A stretch of DNA of 64,000 bases from Hymenopus coronatus (lineage: Eukaryota; Arthropoda; Insecta; Mantodea; Hymenopodidae): NCBI GenBank assembly GCA_030762935.1, contig CM060880.1, positions 11,194,501 to 11,258,500 on the forward strand, written 5' to 3'. The notes below the pieces were generated by a model. That model saw only the letters and a list, made by a program, of their open reading frames with translations. It did no database searches and was not told the DNA's origin. Made by a program: the position numbers and the translations under genes. Each line of letters opens with the position of its first letter. The first letter of the stretch is position 1. Shown here in pieces: positions 1 to 10,372 of the stretch.

Positions 1-105
1 CTGCTAATGTTTATCTCGACTAGCATGGTGTAGAGAGAAGAATAATCTTTTATAAGAAGTTTGTTTGCAGAGAAAGTCATGTGAATGGAACACATCTGAT
101 TTTTT
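1..105 (+). mobile_element. HINE-like repeat, 3' end fragment
   Basis: Right end of the window's dominant repeat family, cut by the window start. It shows the family's CTGCTAATGTTTATCTCGA block, the subterminal GAGAAAGTCATGTGAATGG and the terminal CACATCTGATTTTT. Confidence 0.8.
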
Positions 106-449
106 CAATAAATAATTGAATGGTGTGGAGCAAATTTTCAAAATAGTAAAGGCTACAATATTATTATATTAATTAAGAAGTAATATCTCTGGAACTTAAT
201 TTTAAAATATTTATGAACCTTTGTGTAGATGTTGCGACATGATTGTCCAGCTTTCTTTAGATTATTTTATTACCTATTTTAATTTTAATTATTTCATTAT
301 TCATGTGAAAACATAAAAAACGGGTGAGCCTTTAACTTTTTACCAAATAATATCCTGTTCAAATATACAATTAACTCATTTACAAGTATGATCTAGTTTA
401 ATTTTATCTATCACTTCATTTTTCTTTTCGACCTATCGGTCACTTAGGC
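106..449. other. AT-rich spacer, no gene seen
   Basis: AT-rich sequence with no open frame resembling a known protein and no repeat I recognise. Confidence 0.5.
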
Positions 450-592
450 AAGCAACCGCATGTGGGATTTGTGGTGGCAGGAGTGGGTTTTCTCCGGTTT
501 GCCCCGCCAATATTCCATTTCATTCCATGTATTATCAGTGTCATCGCCTGTGGTACCAAAAGTAGTAAAAGCAGGCATTAAACATTACCCCA
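450..592 (+). mobile_element. SINE-4 body fragment
   Basis: Shares the block GCATGTGGGATTTGTGGTGG, a CCGGTTTGCCCCGCC stretch and the tail ATCAGTGTCATCGCCTG with the fuller copy at 36077-36325. The tRNA-like head is missing here. Confidence 0.7.
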
Positions 593-644
593 TAATAGAC
601 GTCGGCCTTTTTTTAAACATTTGACTGTTTTATTTTAATGTAGT

Positions 645-801
645 TGCTTATTTCCCTTATACTTATAAGGAAATGTAGTAAGACCATTTCTGCTAAAGTT
701 TATCTTGATTAGCAAGAAATAGATAGAAGAATAAGCTTACTAACAATAACTTGCTACAGAAATGTAGAGAAAGTCATGTGAATGGAACACATAAGATTTT
801 T
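645..801 (+). mobile_element. HINE-like repeat, 3' end fragment
   Basis: About 155 bp of the right end of the main family: the TATACTTATAAGGAA block, the TGTAGAGAAAGTCATGTG subterminal repeat and the terminal ACACATAAGATTTTT. Confidence 0.8.
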
Positions 802-1385
802 AAAGTATGTTTTATTTCTTTTGATGAAGCCATGAAGACATTGTATTTCTTAAGGTGAATATCCTATCAATGTATTTAGATTTAAAATCATTGGAACCTC
901 CACAAAGTGAAGCAAATAACGAAATTATGGAAAATGAATCAATGTTAAGCATTTATATTGCTCCAGTTGCCAAATTACTGGCAGGAAAAGTTTCAACGAC
1001 CTACTGTCCCCATACTCTGCTACTGATCAACCAACCAGATTCCCCAATTTTCTGCCCCAGATACTGTAGCATTATTTAGTGTGAGGTTGCTGAATTTCCA
1101 AGTTTGTAATTCCATGTTCAAAAGTTTGGTATATACCCATAAGCTCAGTTCTTTGTGATCAAAAACTGATTTTAGCAACTTGACTGTTTATTCTACTATA
1201 GAATCACAATTAACATTTATAATAGAGAAGGTGGGATTTGTGGTTAATGAAAAATAACTGATAATTCGTAATACTTAACATAGACAGTAGGTTTAATAAG
1301 CAATCACACAAAAAAACTTTCTAAACATGTAAGTCGTATATTATATTACTTTATATTTAGAAAAATGGCAATAAAGGTAATGCTA
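802..1385. other. Intergenic, no gene seen
   Basis: Contains only a 74-codon open frame with no recognisable similarity. No splice-supported exon was found. Confidence 0.4.
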
Positions 1386-1387
1386 TG

Positions 1388-1610
1388 AGCAGGATTGCTC
1401 AGACAGTAACACCTGTGGCCCCCATTTGGGAGGTACTGTGTTCAAATCCCATGGGCTGGCAATCCAGTTGGGCTTTTTTGTGGTTTTCCTCAGTTATTAT
1501 GGTAAACACTGGATTGGATATTTAATGGCACAATCCAAAGTTCCACCTTCAGACTAAAAATAGATGGTAATTGCACTGACATCTATCCACAGATGGTGTA
1601 AGCAGTAAAC
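1388..1610 (+). mobile_element. tRNA-derived SINE (single copy here)
   Basis: A box-B-like GTGTTCAAATCCCATGGG (near 1438-1455) lies about 40 nt after a degraded box-A-like start, followed by a GGGCTTTTTTGTGGTTTTCC motif of the kind seen after the tRNA part of other SINEs in this window. No second copy was recognised, so family membership is uncertain. Confidence 0.45.
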
Positions 1611-2439
1611 TAGACTCCATTTGCTTGTTGTTGAGCTAAGTGGTAGATATGGTTGAAGAGATGAGACCTTAAACATGAACAGCTAGACTGCACGGCCCTG
1701 TAACACTATCTGCTTGGCACAAAGCGAAGGTAGTGTGGTTTGGGAATGAGACCTTAAAAGATTACTGAACATTGCAATATGGCTATGTTGTTAAAACAAT
1801 ATAAATAATATTTAAGAAAGAAAAAAATGATGTTTTTGGTGTAGAAGTGCTGCATGATAAGATGTGACAAACTAACCAATACAGGTGTGCACACTTACTT
1901 GCATTTGTAGGTACTATTGTCGGATCGCATGACCAGTTTGTGATAATACACAGCTGAAGACATCAGAAAAGTCTCCAGACTAGAGTACATGTTCATTTTG
2001 TTTTCAATTCGTAACATTTTTTTGTTCCATTATTTATTTTTGAGGTGCACTTTGCTTAAGAATTTTTGTAATACTGAAGCTATCAGTTATATACAACATG
2101 CTCAAACTACTTGCAAAACATATCCTGGACAAATCATAATGTATTATAAACATAAAGAGAGAGACAGAGATATGACCACTAATGAGCCAAACGACTAACC
2201 AAGTGATGGATAGTTGGGAAGTTACTGTACATTGTGATTTTCTTCTGTGAAGTGATTGTCTATGACTGAGGTATCTGGTTTTTATCTGATATTTCAGAAG
2301 TGTTTGGATAACTTGGTGAAAACGTAATAACTGAAACTAAAATGTCATCAATCCACTTACAATTTCAGTATGTCCATATTTAAATTCAGTATCTTTTAAG
2401 GCTGTTCGGGAGCCAACGGCACCAAACCACAGGATGGAG
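1611..2439. other. Intergenic, no gene seen
   Basis: AT-rich. A 69-codon open frame at 1989-2198 has no recognisable similarity and biased hydrophobic composition, and is taken as chance. Confidence 0.4.
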
Positions 2440-2700
2440 ATCCCATTATGAGGGTTGGCCATAGCCAGTCATGAACATGAGGAAGTAGACGATAAGAAAT
2501 GTAAACAAAATTGATGATAGGAAAGGTGATGATGGAGCAATAGGTAGAATGACTGGTGGGGAAACCAGAGGTCCTGGAGAAAACCTGCCCACACACCGTT
2601 TCATCCACCATAAATCCCACATGCAGACACTTTGGATCAAACCCGGGCCACCTAGATGGGAGGTAAACAGTCTAACCACTCAAACACAGCGCCACCTTGA
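2440..2700 (-). mobile_element. SINE-4 copy (tRNA head plus body)
   Basis: Read on the minus strand: a tRNA-like head with GAGTGGTTAGACTG and box-B-like GGGTTTGATCC, then GCATGTGGGATTTATGGTGG and a CTGGTTTCCCCACC block. This matches 36077-36325 in order. The tail is diverged. Confidence 0.7.
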
Positions 2701-2704
2701 GCTA

Positions 2705-3260
2705 TTTCTATGGTATCCATATAAACAAATTTTAACCACTTCCCTACCAGCATCAGGATTTTATCTGTGAGAATGCTGGTAGATAGCGCCTTAACATCAA
2801 AGGACACCACAATATATCTTTTTGCAATTTAAAATGTTTTTCATAACAACTCATATTTGATGAACGAGTTAAATGTCTGCATAGGCACCAGGCTATTTAA
2901 TACGCTGGCAAGTTAATTTGATTCATAATTATTAATTGGTCTCATACTTTTGTCTTTTTTAGTAAATAATACATTATGGATGAACTAAGATTTGAGATTA
3001 CAACAACTTTAATTCTTCTTTAGGTATTTAACTTGTTTTGAACACTTCATTGACTGAATTAACTAATGTAGTCATAGGATTTTTTGTAACTTCAATATCG
3101 TCATTTCCTGATAACTAATTAACTCTGTGTATTAATCTTCACTTTTTAAAATAACCAAACTATTTCCCTTGTCTGCCTTGATATAAACAACTGGATTTTT
3201 CATTGATATTTTTAATTTCCTGATTGTAATTATGGTGTTTGTGTTTCTTAGTGTCCATTT
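2705..3260 (-). pseudogene. Penelope-like element reverse transcriptase relic
   Basis: Minus-strand translation gives two hallmarks of Penelope-like retroelement RTs in the right order. A KADKGNSLVIL segment (about 3195-3145) resembles the family's 'KADKG' block, and VSFDVKALSTSI (about 2811-2776) resembles 'VSFDVVSLFTNIP'. They lie about 120 codons apart, close to the usual spacing. Between them are decayed pieces such as VRPINNYESN. Stops and frameshifts are frequent, so it is dead. No GIY-YIG endonuclease part was seen. The identification rests on motif recognition only. Confidence 0.6.
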
Positions 3261-4075
3261 GAATGTCAGTTTGAAATAACATAAGAAACATCAAATTTAA
3301 ACAAATTGACAAATCGGCAATTGCTAAAGGTACCTTTTTTGGACAATCACAATATTGGAAATGAAACTAAATAAAATTGTTGACAGTCACACTAGAACTC
3401 ACAACCTGGAGAAAGATCATTTTATAACATTTCAAGAATTTGTTAAATTTTAAAATCTCGCCACTCAGCAATGTTATTAAGTTTACAGGAAAAGGAAGAC
3501 CATGTAATATTAGTCACTATCATGCTGATGTTTGAAATGAATTATATCTAAGATTGTTCCAAGATTTTAGAACTTGATGTAAGTAAAGTTTAAATCTGAA
3601 AATTGACTCGTTAATATTTAAAAATAAATTAAATTCACAGTTAATGTTCTTCTGTTAGTAAATAAAAACTTCTTGCCTATTGGAAATAGTTCCCATATAA
3701 ACATATCTATATTATGAGCAGTTTAATGTGGATATAAGACTTTTTATATAAACAATAAAGTTCCAAGTAACTTAGTTGCACATACCCACTTACCACCAGG
3801 CCAATGTAGACCTACCTCCCCTCCACTTCTCTGGTTGCAGGCTGATTTTGTGCAATCCTTTGCTGTAAATAGATATTTTATGAAATATGGATAGCATTAA
3901 GTCCAGCCATCTTAAGGTGCTAAAAGTCACTCATGCCACAGTTGCAAACATGGAAAGTGAAGTACAAGAAGAAAGATTCATCATCGATTGCAAAAAGTTG
4001 CAGGAAAGAGGAGCCACTGCTGTTAAGAGTATCAAAAAGTAAAGGTCTCAGATAAAGGTGTAGAAAAAAAGGGTT
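3261..4075. other. Intergenic, no gene seen
   Basis: No supported coding sequence. It may include undetected 5' parts of the Penelope-like relic on its left and of the transposase relic on its right. Confidence 0.4.
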
Positions 4076-4079
4076 ATTG

Positions 4080-4940
4080 AACATGGTAAGCCTATTTCTA
4101 ATTTTTTTGTAACAAACAAAGAGTGCTACCAAAAAAGGTAACAGAGTTTGATGGCTTTGATAATGGTGCTGTTTACCATACTATCAACAATTTTTATAAT
4201 GCACTTACTTACTGAGGTAAACATTTGGGCAAAAACAGAAAAATATCTAGATTTCAAAGGCTCCAACATACGTGTGAAAAGAATGATATCAAATTAAGAT
4301 TTATTTTTCCAAAAGAAAGAAAGAAAAAATGGCTCAGTACCAAGCAGAAGAAAGGCCCACAGTTTACACAGATAAAAACCTATATCCACACTTCACGTGT
4401 TCGGTAAAGGCTGGTCTGAATGAGTGAGAACAGTGAGAGTCACTTCAAATGAGTGAAAGAGCAGTTTATTCCAAAGCACCTTATCACAACATTGAGGTAT
4501 ATCAGACCCCCACCTCTGGTTGAAAGAGATGAATATTCCACATTATTATACAATGTGCAAGCATGCATTGAATGAAGTCATCAAACTGTATAAGCCTGTT
4601 CATAAAACTTGCATCCTGGACCAGCTTGTGGAATAGCATGGTAATTTGGTGCTTCATCTGCCCCTGTAACACCCTCAAGTAAATACCATTGAGCTGTTTG
4701 TAACATCTCTTTCAACATACATATAAAGCAAAGCTGGCAAGGCTGAAATTCTCTTCACTGTTGGCTGAATAATGGAAGCTAATGTGAACACATGAAAAAG
4801 ATGGGAAAAAATTCATGAGAAGCAAAAAAAGTTCTTGAAGGCATCTTGGAGTCCTTCGTAATTCATTTGGGAGTTGATGATGCATCATCCAGTGAGGATG
4901 ACCACTATAGCAACAGCAATGAAGATGAAGGCTAACTCGG
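4080..4940 (+). pseudogene. IS630/Tc1-like (DDE_3-type) transposase relic
   Basis: Plus-strand frames contain, in order, an N-terminal piece (FDNGAVYHTINNFYNAL and a K/R-rich stretch ending about 4405), then YSKAPYHN (about 4470), KPVHKTCILDQLVE (about 4590-4632), and a degraded HLPL-HPQVNTIE (about 4650-4692) that corresponds to the family motif 'LRLPPYHPELNPIE'. An acidic tail SSSEDDHYSNSNEDEG (about 4888-4935) ends in a stop. This order is typical of a multicopy DDE transposase family of arthropod genomes. In-frame stops and frame changes make it a pseudogene. No terminal inverted repeats were identified. Confidence 0.7.
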
Positions 4941-5016
4941 CATGATTGAAGAGTCTAAGCCACACTTAGCAACAGAATTGTATTTGTGTACGTGCTTTGA
5001 AATAGTGTTGTTTTTA

Positions 5017-5290
5017 TTAGAACCAGTTGAGAAATTCAATGCCACAGCCGGGATTTGAATATGGTTCTCCCACTTTCTGTGTGGTTGCTCTAACCATTGA
5101 GCTACTGTGAGAACTTGCTGGATTAGCATTCAATCTTCCAGCTGATTATGTGTGTAGCTTAAGATTGGAAGATTGAATGCCATACCAGCAAGTTGTCACA
5201 GTAGCTCAATTGTTAGAGCTACCATACAGAGAGCAGGGGAACTGTGTTCAAATCCCAGCTGTGGCATTTAATTTTTCAACTGGTTCTAAT
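5017..5290. repeat. Long inverted repeat of two SINE-3 copies (hairpin)
   Basis: Two SINE-3 heads in opposite orientation form arms of about 120 nt that start AGAACCAGTTGA (5019-5030) and end CAACTGGTTCT (5277-5287). Inner blocks CATTCAATCTTCCA and TGGAAGATTGAATG also pair, leaving a loop of about 25 nt. Each arm contains the tRNA-like GTAGCTCA and TTCAAATCCCAGC segments. The arms are similar but not identical. Confidence 0.85.
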
Positions 5291-6600
5291 TGCAACAGTA
5301 TATTAGCCTGCTGTGTATTTTATTAGCTTAATATTTTTGCATAGATTTCATATAGGAAAGATCTGCTTCAGTAGCCAAGACTGAGCAGATTGTAGAGCAC
5401 AAAACCTTAGGGCGCTATTGTGCACGCCAAGGTTACCTTCTTTGTTACGGCTAGCAACGAAAGCCTTTATAGAGCGAAATTTTTAATGCATTAGAGACAT
5501 AAGTAACAGGGTAATGTTTAGAGAAAGGTTTGTCCCTAAAAGTTAGCAGCTAGGGTCTTTTTCATTATAAGGAGCAGTCACGTGAGTTGAATACAAAGAA
5601 CTTACAAAGTTAGTCACGTGACGTTATTTCACGCTTATTTTCAGCCGAACAGGGATGAGTTCGATATTGGAGATTTTAGGTATTTAAGCAATGCACTTAC
5701 AAGACATTGGATTATAGATTGTTATTGTTGCTTATTCGTGATTGTTGCATGATGCTGTACGTTGTACGTATGTGAACGAAAAGTACGCAGTAATTACCAA
5801 TGACCATCAAAAACAATAACTTAGTAACTAGCAGAAAATAGCACTAGTTATTAATGTTTCTATGTCTTCAAGAATTCCTATGTCGGGAGTCGCTCATAGG
5901 ATTAGTGCCTCTACAAGCAACAAAGGAGAATAAAAGCATTAATTCAGTGGAATCTAAAGTGAAGTACTTTGTTTTTAAGTCTACACCGTGTTACATACCC
6001 CAGTCATTCTTTCTCCCCCTCAGAGTCAACTTGTGTTCTACAGTGACAAGCACAGCCGGTGCATCAAAGGGCTTTTCCGAGGTATGTACACATCTGTTTA
6101 TAGAGTACTTCACAGGTGTTAATCCACACCGACTCCGAGCTACACAAATAACGGCAACATATTGGCACACAAAGGATAGCGACAATACTGTTACCCCTGT
6201 GTACCTTTCAATATATGTAAAAGAGGAGCATTATCATTATAATAAGAGCATTGGTTTATTTTAGTATTATCTTAGTTGTGCAACACATTCCTTTTAGTGT
6301 GGTCCTTGGACAATTGTAGCATTGACATAGGAAAGGTAGTAAGTAAAAAAATCTAAATTTAGTTTTTTTTTTCATGGTACAGGTAGTTAATGCACATGCC
6401 AATGGCATGGAAAAGTTTGCAAGTGAATTGGTAGGATATGTTAGTTGCTACAATTGATGCAAGATGGAACTTGTGGTAAGTCATTGAGGTTGCATGGAGA
6501 ACTTAGCAAGTCAGCCTGTCCTCTGGTGGGATTATGTATAAACTTTGTAGAATGTCAATGTTGTGTAAACCTTGTTTACAGCTATTCTGATTCCTCGTAG
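5291..6600. other. No supported gene; promoter-like GC-richer patch
   Basis: Apart from the two E-boxes at 5577-5622, this holds a 136-codon open frame (5854-6264) with no recognisable domain. An ATG followed directly by GTAAGT at 6614 could be a short first exon of the downstream transposase-like relic. Confidence 0.35.
5577..5622. promoter_or_regulatory. Two CACGTG E-boxes (CLEAR-like)
   Basis: GTCACGTGAG at 5577-5586 and the perfect palindrome GTCACGTGAC at 5613-5622. The latter equals the CLEAR consensus bound by MiT/TFE bHLH factors. No confirmed transcription unit starts here, so function is unproven. Confidence 0.4.
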
Positions 6601-7369
6601 CTATTACGTTCAAAATGGTAAGTTGTTATTGTCTGCATCTTGACATGGCATTCTTTATTGTCATAAACACGTTCATGTTATGTGTATATTTTCTTTGTTC
6701 AGGCTACTTGTAAATGCCACTACAATTACCGCAACTTCACTGAAGCTGAAGTACGTAAGCTTCAGAGACTTTTGGAAGCAGACCCAGATAATCAAGCTAA
6801 TTTTCTCTTTGGGTTTTTAAACATTATGAAGATATCAGTCACCTATTGTTTACCTTCTAGCCAAAGGACCTGTTCAGGTATATTGCAAGTCATTCAAAGG
6901 AATTATGGGCCTATCAGACAAGTGTGTGTACACTCTGATTGAGAAAAAGAAGAAAGGGGATGTTGTATTCACAAATCTCAGGGCAAAGAATCAAAGATCA
7001 CATATTCACAAGACGAAATACACACAACTAGATAAAGAACTGATCATGGCACACATCAAATCATTTCCAACTGTAGAAAGTCATTACACTTGCCAAAAAT
7101 CAACCAAGCTATACTTGAGTCCAGATCTAAAGATTTATGAATGTATCGTGTTTCATGAAAACACACCCAGATTCTAACATTGATAGATGGTTCTAGCGTA
7201 GTGTTTAAAAGTTCATTCTCTAATCCTTCATCCCATCACCCTAGAGCTACATGTGCAACATGTGATCTACTACAAAATAAAATAAATATAACAGGGGGAC
7301 CCAGTAAACTCAAATTAATTTCAAAAAAGGAATTACATTTCAGAAGATCTGAGAAGGCCATAAAATGTA

Positions 7370-7508
7370 TGCATGATGATAAGATAAGATGCTTTATTGT
7401 CACATACGCCTACAATAAATGAGTGAAGACTCCATAAACAGGTGACTCGTCAAGTAGGAAAGAACAATTAACAGTTAAGTTACAATAAATATAAATTAAC
7501 AATGCACA

Positions 7509-7561
<53 letters not shown>

Positions 7562-8464
7562 AACAGTATTTAACTGTGATTGTACTAACCTAGGAACAAT
7601 AATGTAATATGTAAGTTACAGAACAAAAAAAAGTTAAAAAGATTTGTCATTCATATATTCAGTGACTGAGTAGTACTTTGTCAATTAATAGGTTTTTCAA
7701 TGCTTTGTTGAAACAATTCCTGTTTTTTATTTCCCTGATTTTAGTTGGTAGTTTGTTATAGGCTTTTATTCCGGCATACAGTGGACTTTTTTCGTATAGT
7801 GCTAACCTATGCATGGGTAGTTTTAATTTATTTTTAGTTCTTGTTCCATGGTTATGCTGTGTTTGCGAGTTATACATGGCATCAAAGTTTGAGTGTAAGT
7901 ATTTATTTATTTCATATAGGAATAGGGATGGTAGTGTAAGAATTTTCAATTTTTTGAACAGATTTCTGCAAGATTCTTTTGTTCCTGTTTGTGTCATTAT
8001 ACGGACTATTTTCTATTGACTTTTAAAGATTGATTCCCATCCTGTCGAGATTTCCCATAGTATTATTCCGTATGTCATTATCAAGTGAAAGTAACTAAAG
8101 TAAACTACTTTTCTTGTTTCGAGGTTTGTTATTTTAGCTATGCAGCTCATATTAAAACATGCATTAGATAGTTTTTTGGACAAATAATGGATATGATCGT
8201 CCCATTTTAATTATTTAAAAAGACACCAAGGATTTTAGCACTTTCTTTATGATTGACTAAATTAGTCCTGAGGCTCTCACAATTTTTTTCTTGAGTGCTG
8301 AGCTGCATAATGGAGGTTTTAGAGGTATTTAGCTTCAATCCATTTCTTGAAAACTAATTCTTTAGCCGAGTAATTGTATCTTCTGCATTATTCTGTAACT
8401 CCTCGAGGTTACACCCATTTAGCAAGATAGACGTGTCATCAGCATACATAATTGTATCTCCCTT
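7370..8464 (-). mobile_element. 5'-truncated non-LTR retrotransposon (LINE)
   Basis: Minus strand. It enters within the reverse transcriptase with TIMYADDTSILLNG (catalytic YADD, about 8455-8415), then NGLKLNTSKT, and ends with the conserved C-terminal part LKILTLPSLFLYEINKYL...HNHGTRTK...YNKLPTKIREIKN (ORF 7659-7997). The 3' end carries ACAATAAAGCATCTTATC. The 9-bp direct repeat TAAAATGTA at 7361-7369 and 8465-8473 is a clean target-site duplication. Stops and frameshifts in the RT show it is inactive. It interrupts the transposase-like relic. Confidence 0.88.
7510..7559. repeat. (AT)n microsatellite
   Basis: About 25 AT units inside the 3' untranslated part of the LINE. Confidence 0.95.
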
Positions 8465-9180
8465 TAAAATGTAACATCACAAATGCCATCAAATACAATA
8501 TATACTCTTGAGCATGGATATGCCACAAATGATATTCACGCCCTCACTAACCCATACAAACATTCTACAGCCGTCAACTCTCAAACTGCAACTTATGCAT
8601 TCATGTGGGAGACACTGGAGAAAGCTTTGTGTCTCTGGTCGGAGAGGCAATGAAGTTGCATCGTGCTTTCTGAAAGTAATGTCGTCTCATATCACACAAA
8701 ATAGACATTTACAACTGTGCAGGTCAGAACAAGAATTATATGTTTCTTATGGTGCTGTTGTATGTCATTACCAAACACTATTTTGAAAGTACTGATCTAA
8801 AATTTTTGGTACCAGGTACCATATGGCATGCAACAGGGATTTTGTAATTATTGAGAAGAGAAAGAAAATGTGCACAGCAATGGTGCCAGAAGTTGCAGAA
8901 ATGATCTAAACATTTTAAACCATGTAATGTAATCATGATGATGCCTGGAGATTTTTGACTTTTCCATGCAATGGACAGATATTTAAATACTACACCCCTC
9001 AAGATTAGCACTGTCAGCTGGATAAAGATTTCAAAAGACGAACTTGCATCAATCAAGACAAAGCAAACACTCAAGGAGTTAGAATCATGGAAGGTGTACA
9101 ACATCCTCAAAAGAGGGAAGTCCCTTCATGAGACAAATTATCATACAGTCTTTATGACCAATTTGGAGGATTTTTAACCA

Positions 9181-10022
9181 CCAGTAAACCCCCCCCCCAA
9201 AGGGCTTTTTAAACATGTTGGATTATTTAGATATAAAATATCATAAATTTTATTGATTTGAGTGTAAACAGACTAAAAGGTATACAGTGATTTTTCATGA
9301 CAACTTTTATTTCACAGTTTGCATGTGAAACAGAAATGGCCTAGTTTTGTATGTTTAACTGATAAATGTATCAATCCTTGATTTTTTTCACCAATAATAT
9401 CTGCTCCACAATGTTTTTTTCATCTCCTGCAAAATCCACTTTTTCTGACTCTCTACCTTTCCCATGTATGCACTTCATTATTATACTGTGCAGAACTTAT
9501 TGCATAAACAATTTTTGCTATGATACATTTTCTATCCAAAATAGCCAGTTAAAGAAAAATTGTCTATGAATAATGCATATTTGTAGTGCAATGTACCTGT
9601 GACTGCACCCTGGAGGCAAAACAACATTTGTTAACATTCCTAGCCCCTCTCACACCCACAATTCCCCTCACCAGATGTCTTCCAAATTGGCCCGCTCTCT
9701 ATAATATATATGTAATTTGTTTGTTGCTGGTATAGAAAATTGGGTGAACAGATCACATAAGCTATATTAAAAGTATTTTACATGTGGAACTATATTTACA
9801 TTAAGCACGAAACATTTTTAAGTTAATGCAGGATAGTTATGGTGAAAAATGAACCTAAGTTTTAATTGCAAAATTATAGACAGCCTTTGGAATTTTTTCT
9901 TAAAATATTTCTGCTTTATTTTACACTAGCTCTGGGATTTAACTAGTCTGGATGCTAAAGGATTCAGATGGAAAGTTTATAAAACTATAAATAATTAAGT
10001 GTATTTAACAGTACAATAGGAC
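9181..10022. other. 3' flank of TMEM199, no gene seen
   Basis: AT-rich, with short open frames only (e.g. 9366-9569) and no recognisable domain. It may contain additional polyadenylation sites of TMEM199. Confidence 0.4.
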
Positions 10023-10028
10023 TTTATT
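10023..10028 (-). terminator. Candidate poly(A) signal of TMEM199
   Basis: AATAAA on the minus strand, about 91 nt past the TMEM199 stop codon. It is the closest canonical hexamer I found in the 3' flank. Confidence 0.55.
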
Positions 10029-10118
10029 TAAAGCTTCAGCAGGCACTTGTTATATAGCACCTATCATATTTACAACACTAAAGTAGCACATCAAGCTTGG
10101 TGGGTAACAATAATACAA

Positions 10119-10372
10119 TTATTCTTGATGAGGTTTTGTGTGAGTGGACGAAGGATATGATGGAGAGGGCATGTCTTCACTTAGTTTCTTGGCAAGGAAA
10201 TATATTTCTGCCAAAGCAATGATGAGAGCGAACATCACACCCAGCAGCAGCCTAAATCCATAGTCCAGGTTTCCAACTATCAGTTCTATGCCAATGAATC
10301 CAAAGGCAAATCCGGCCAGCACAGAGAAGATAAACTGGGCTACTGCAATCAGCTGCTTGTTGATTTGCTTGA
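10119..10372 (-). CDS. TMEM199: TMEM199 coding exon 2
   Basis: Starts with the second and third bases of an Ile codon (IKQINKQLIAVAQF) and encodes both transmembrane helices and the polar C-terminus ending KPHQE-stop. Confidence 0.92.

Larger units (their letters stand above)
6614..9180 (+). pseudogene. Multicopy transposase-like gene relic, split by a LINE
   Basis: A decayed member of a multicopy invertebrate protein family that I recognise but cannot name, probably from a DNA transposon. Segments in order: a Cys-rich start TCKCHYNYRNFTEAEVRKLQ (6706-6765); GLSDKCVYTLIEKKKKGDV (about 6907-6963); HIKSFPTVESHYTC and LSPDLKIYE (about 7060-7140); a Cys segment ATCATCDLLQNKI (about 7252-7290); HFRRSEKAIK (about 7336-7366). 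After the LINE insertion it resumes with TFYSRQLSNCNLCIHVG (about 8560-8610), SGRRGNEVASCFLK (about 8638-8680), and a C-terminal LKISTVSWIKISKDE (about 9000-9045). Frames change several times, so it cannot encode a protein. ATG|GTAAGT at 6614 and a CAG acceptor at about 6702 would join to give M-A-T-C-K-C, hinting at an ancestral short first exon. Confidence 0.65.

Noticed and set aside
5854..6264. 136-codon open frame downstream of the E-boxes as a gene
   Set aside because: No recognisable domain; overlapped by a minus-strand frame of similar quality. Kept only as an unassigned region.
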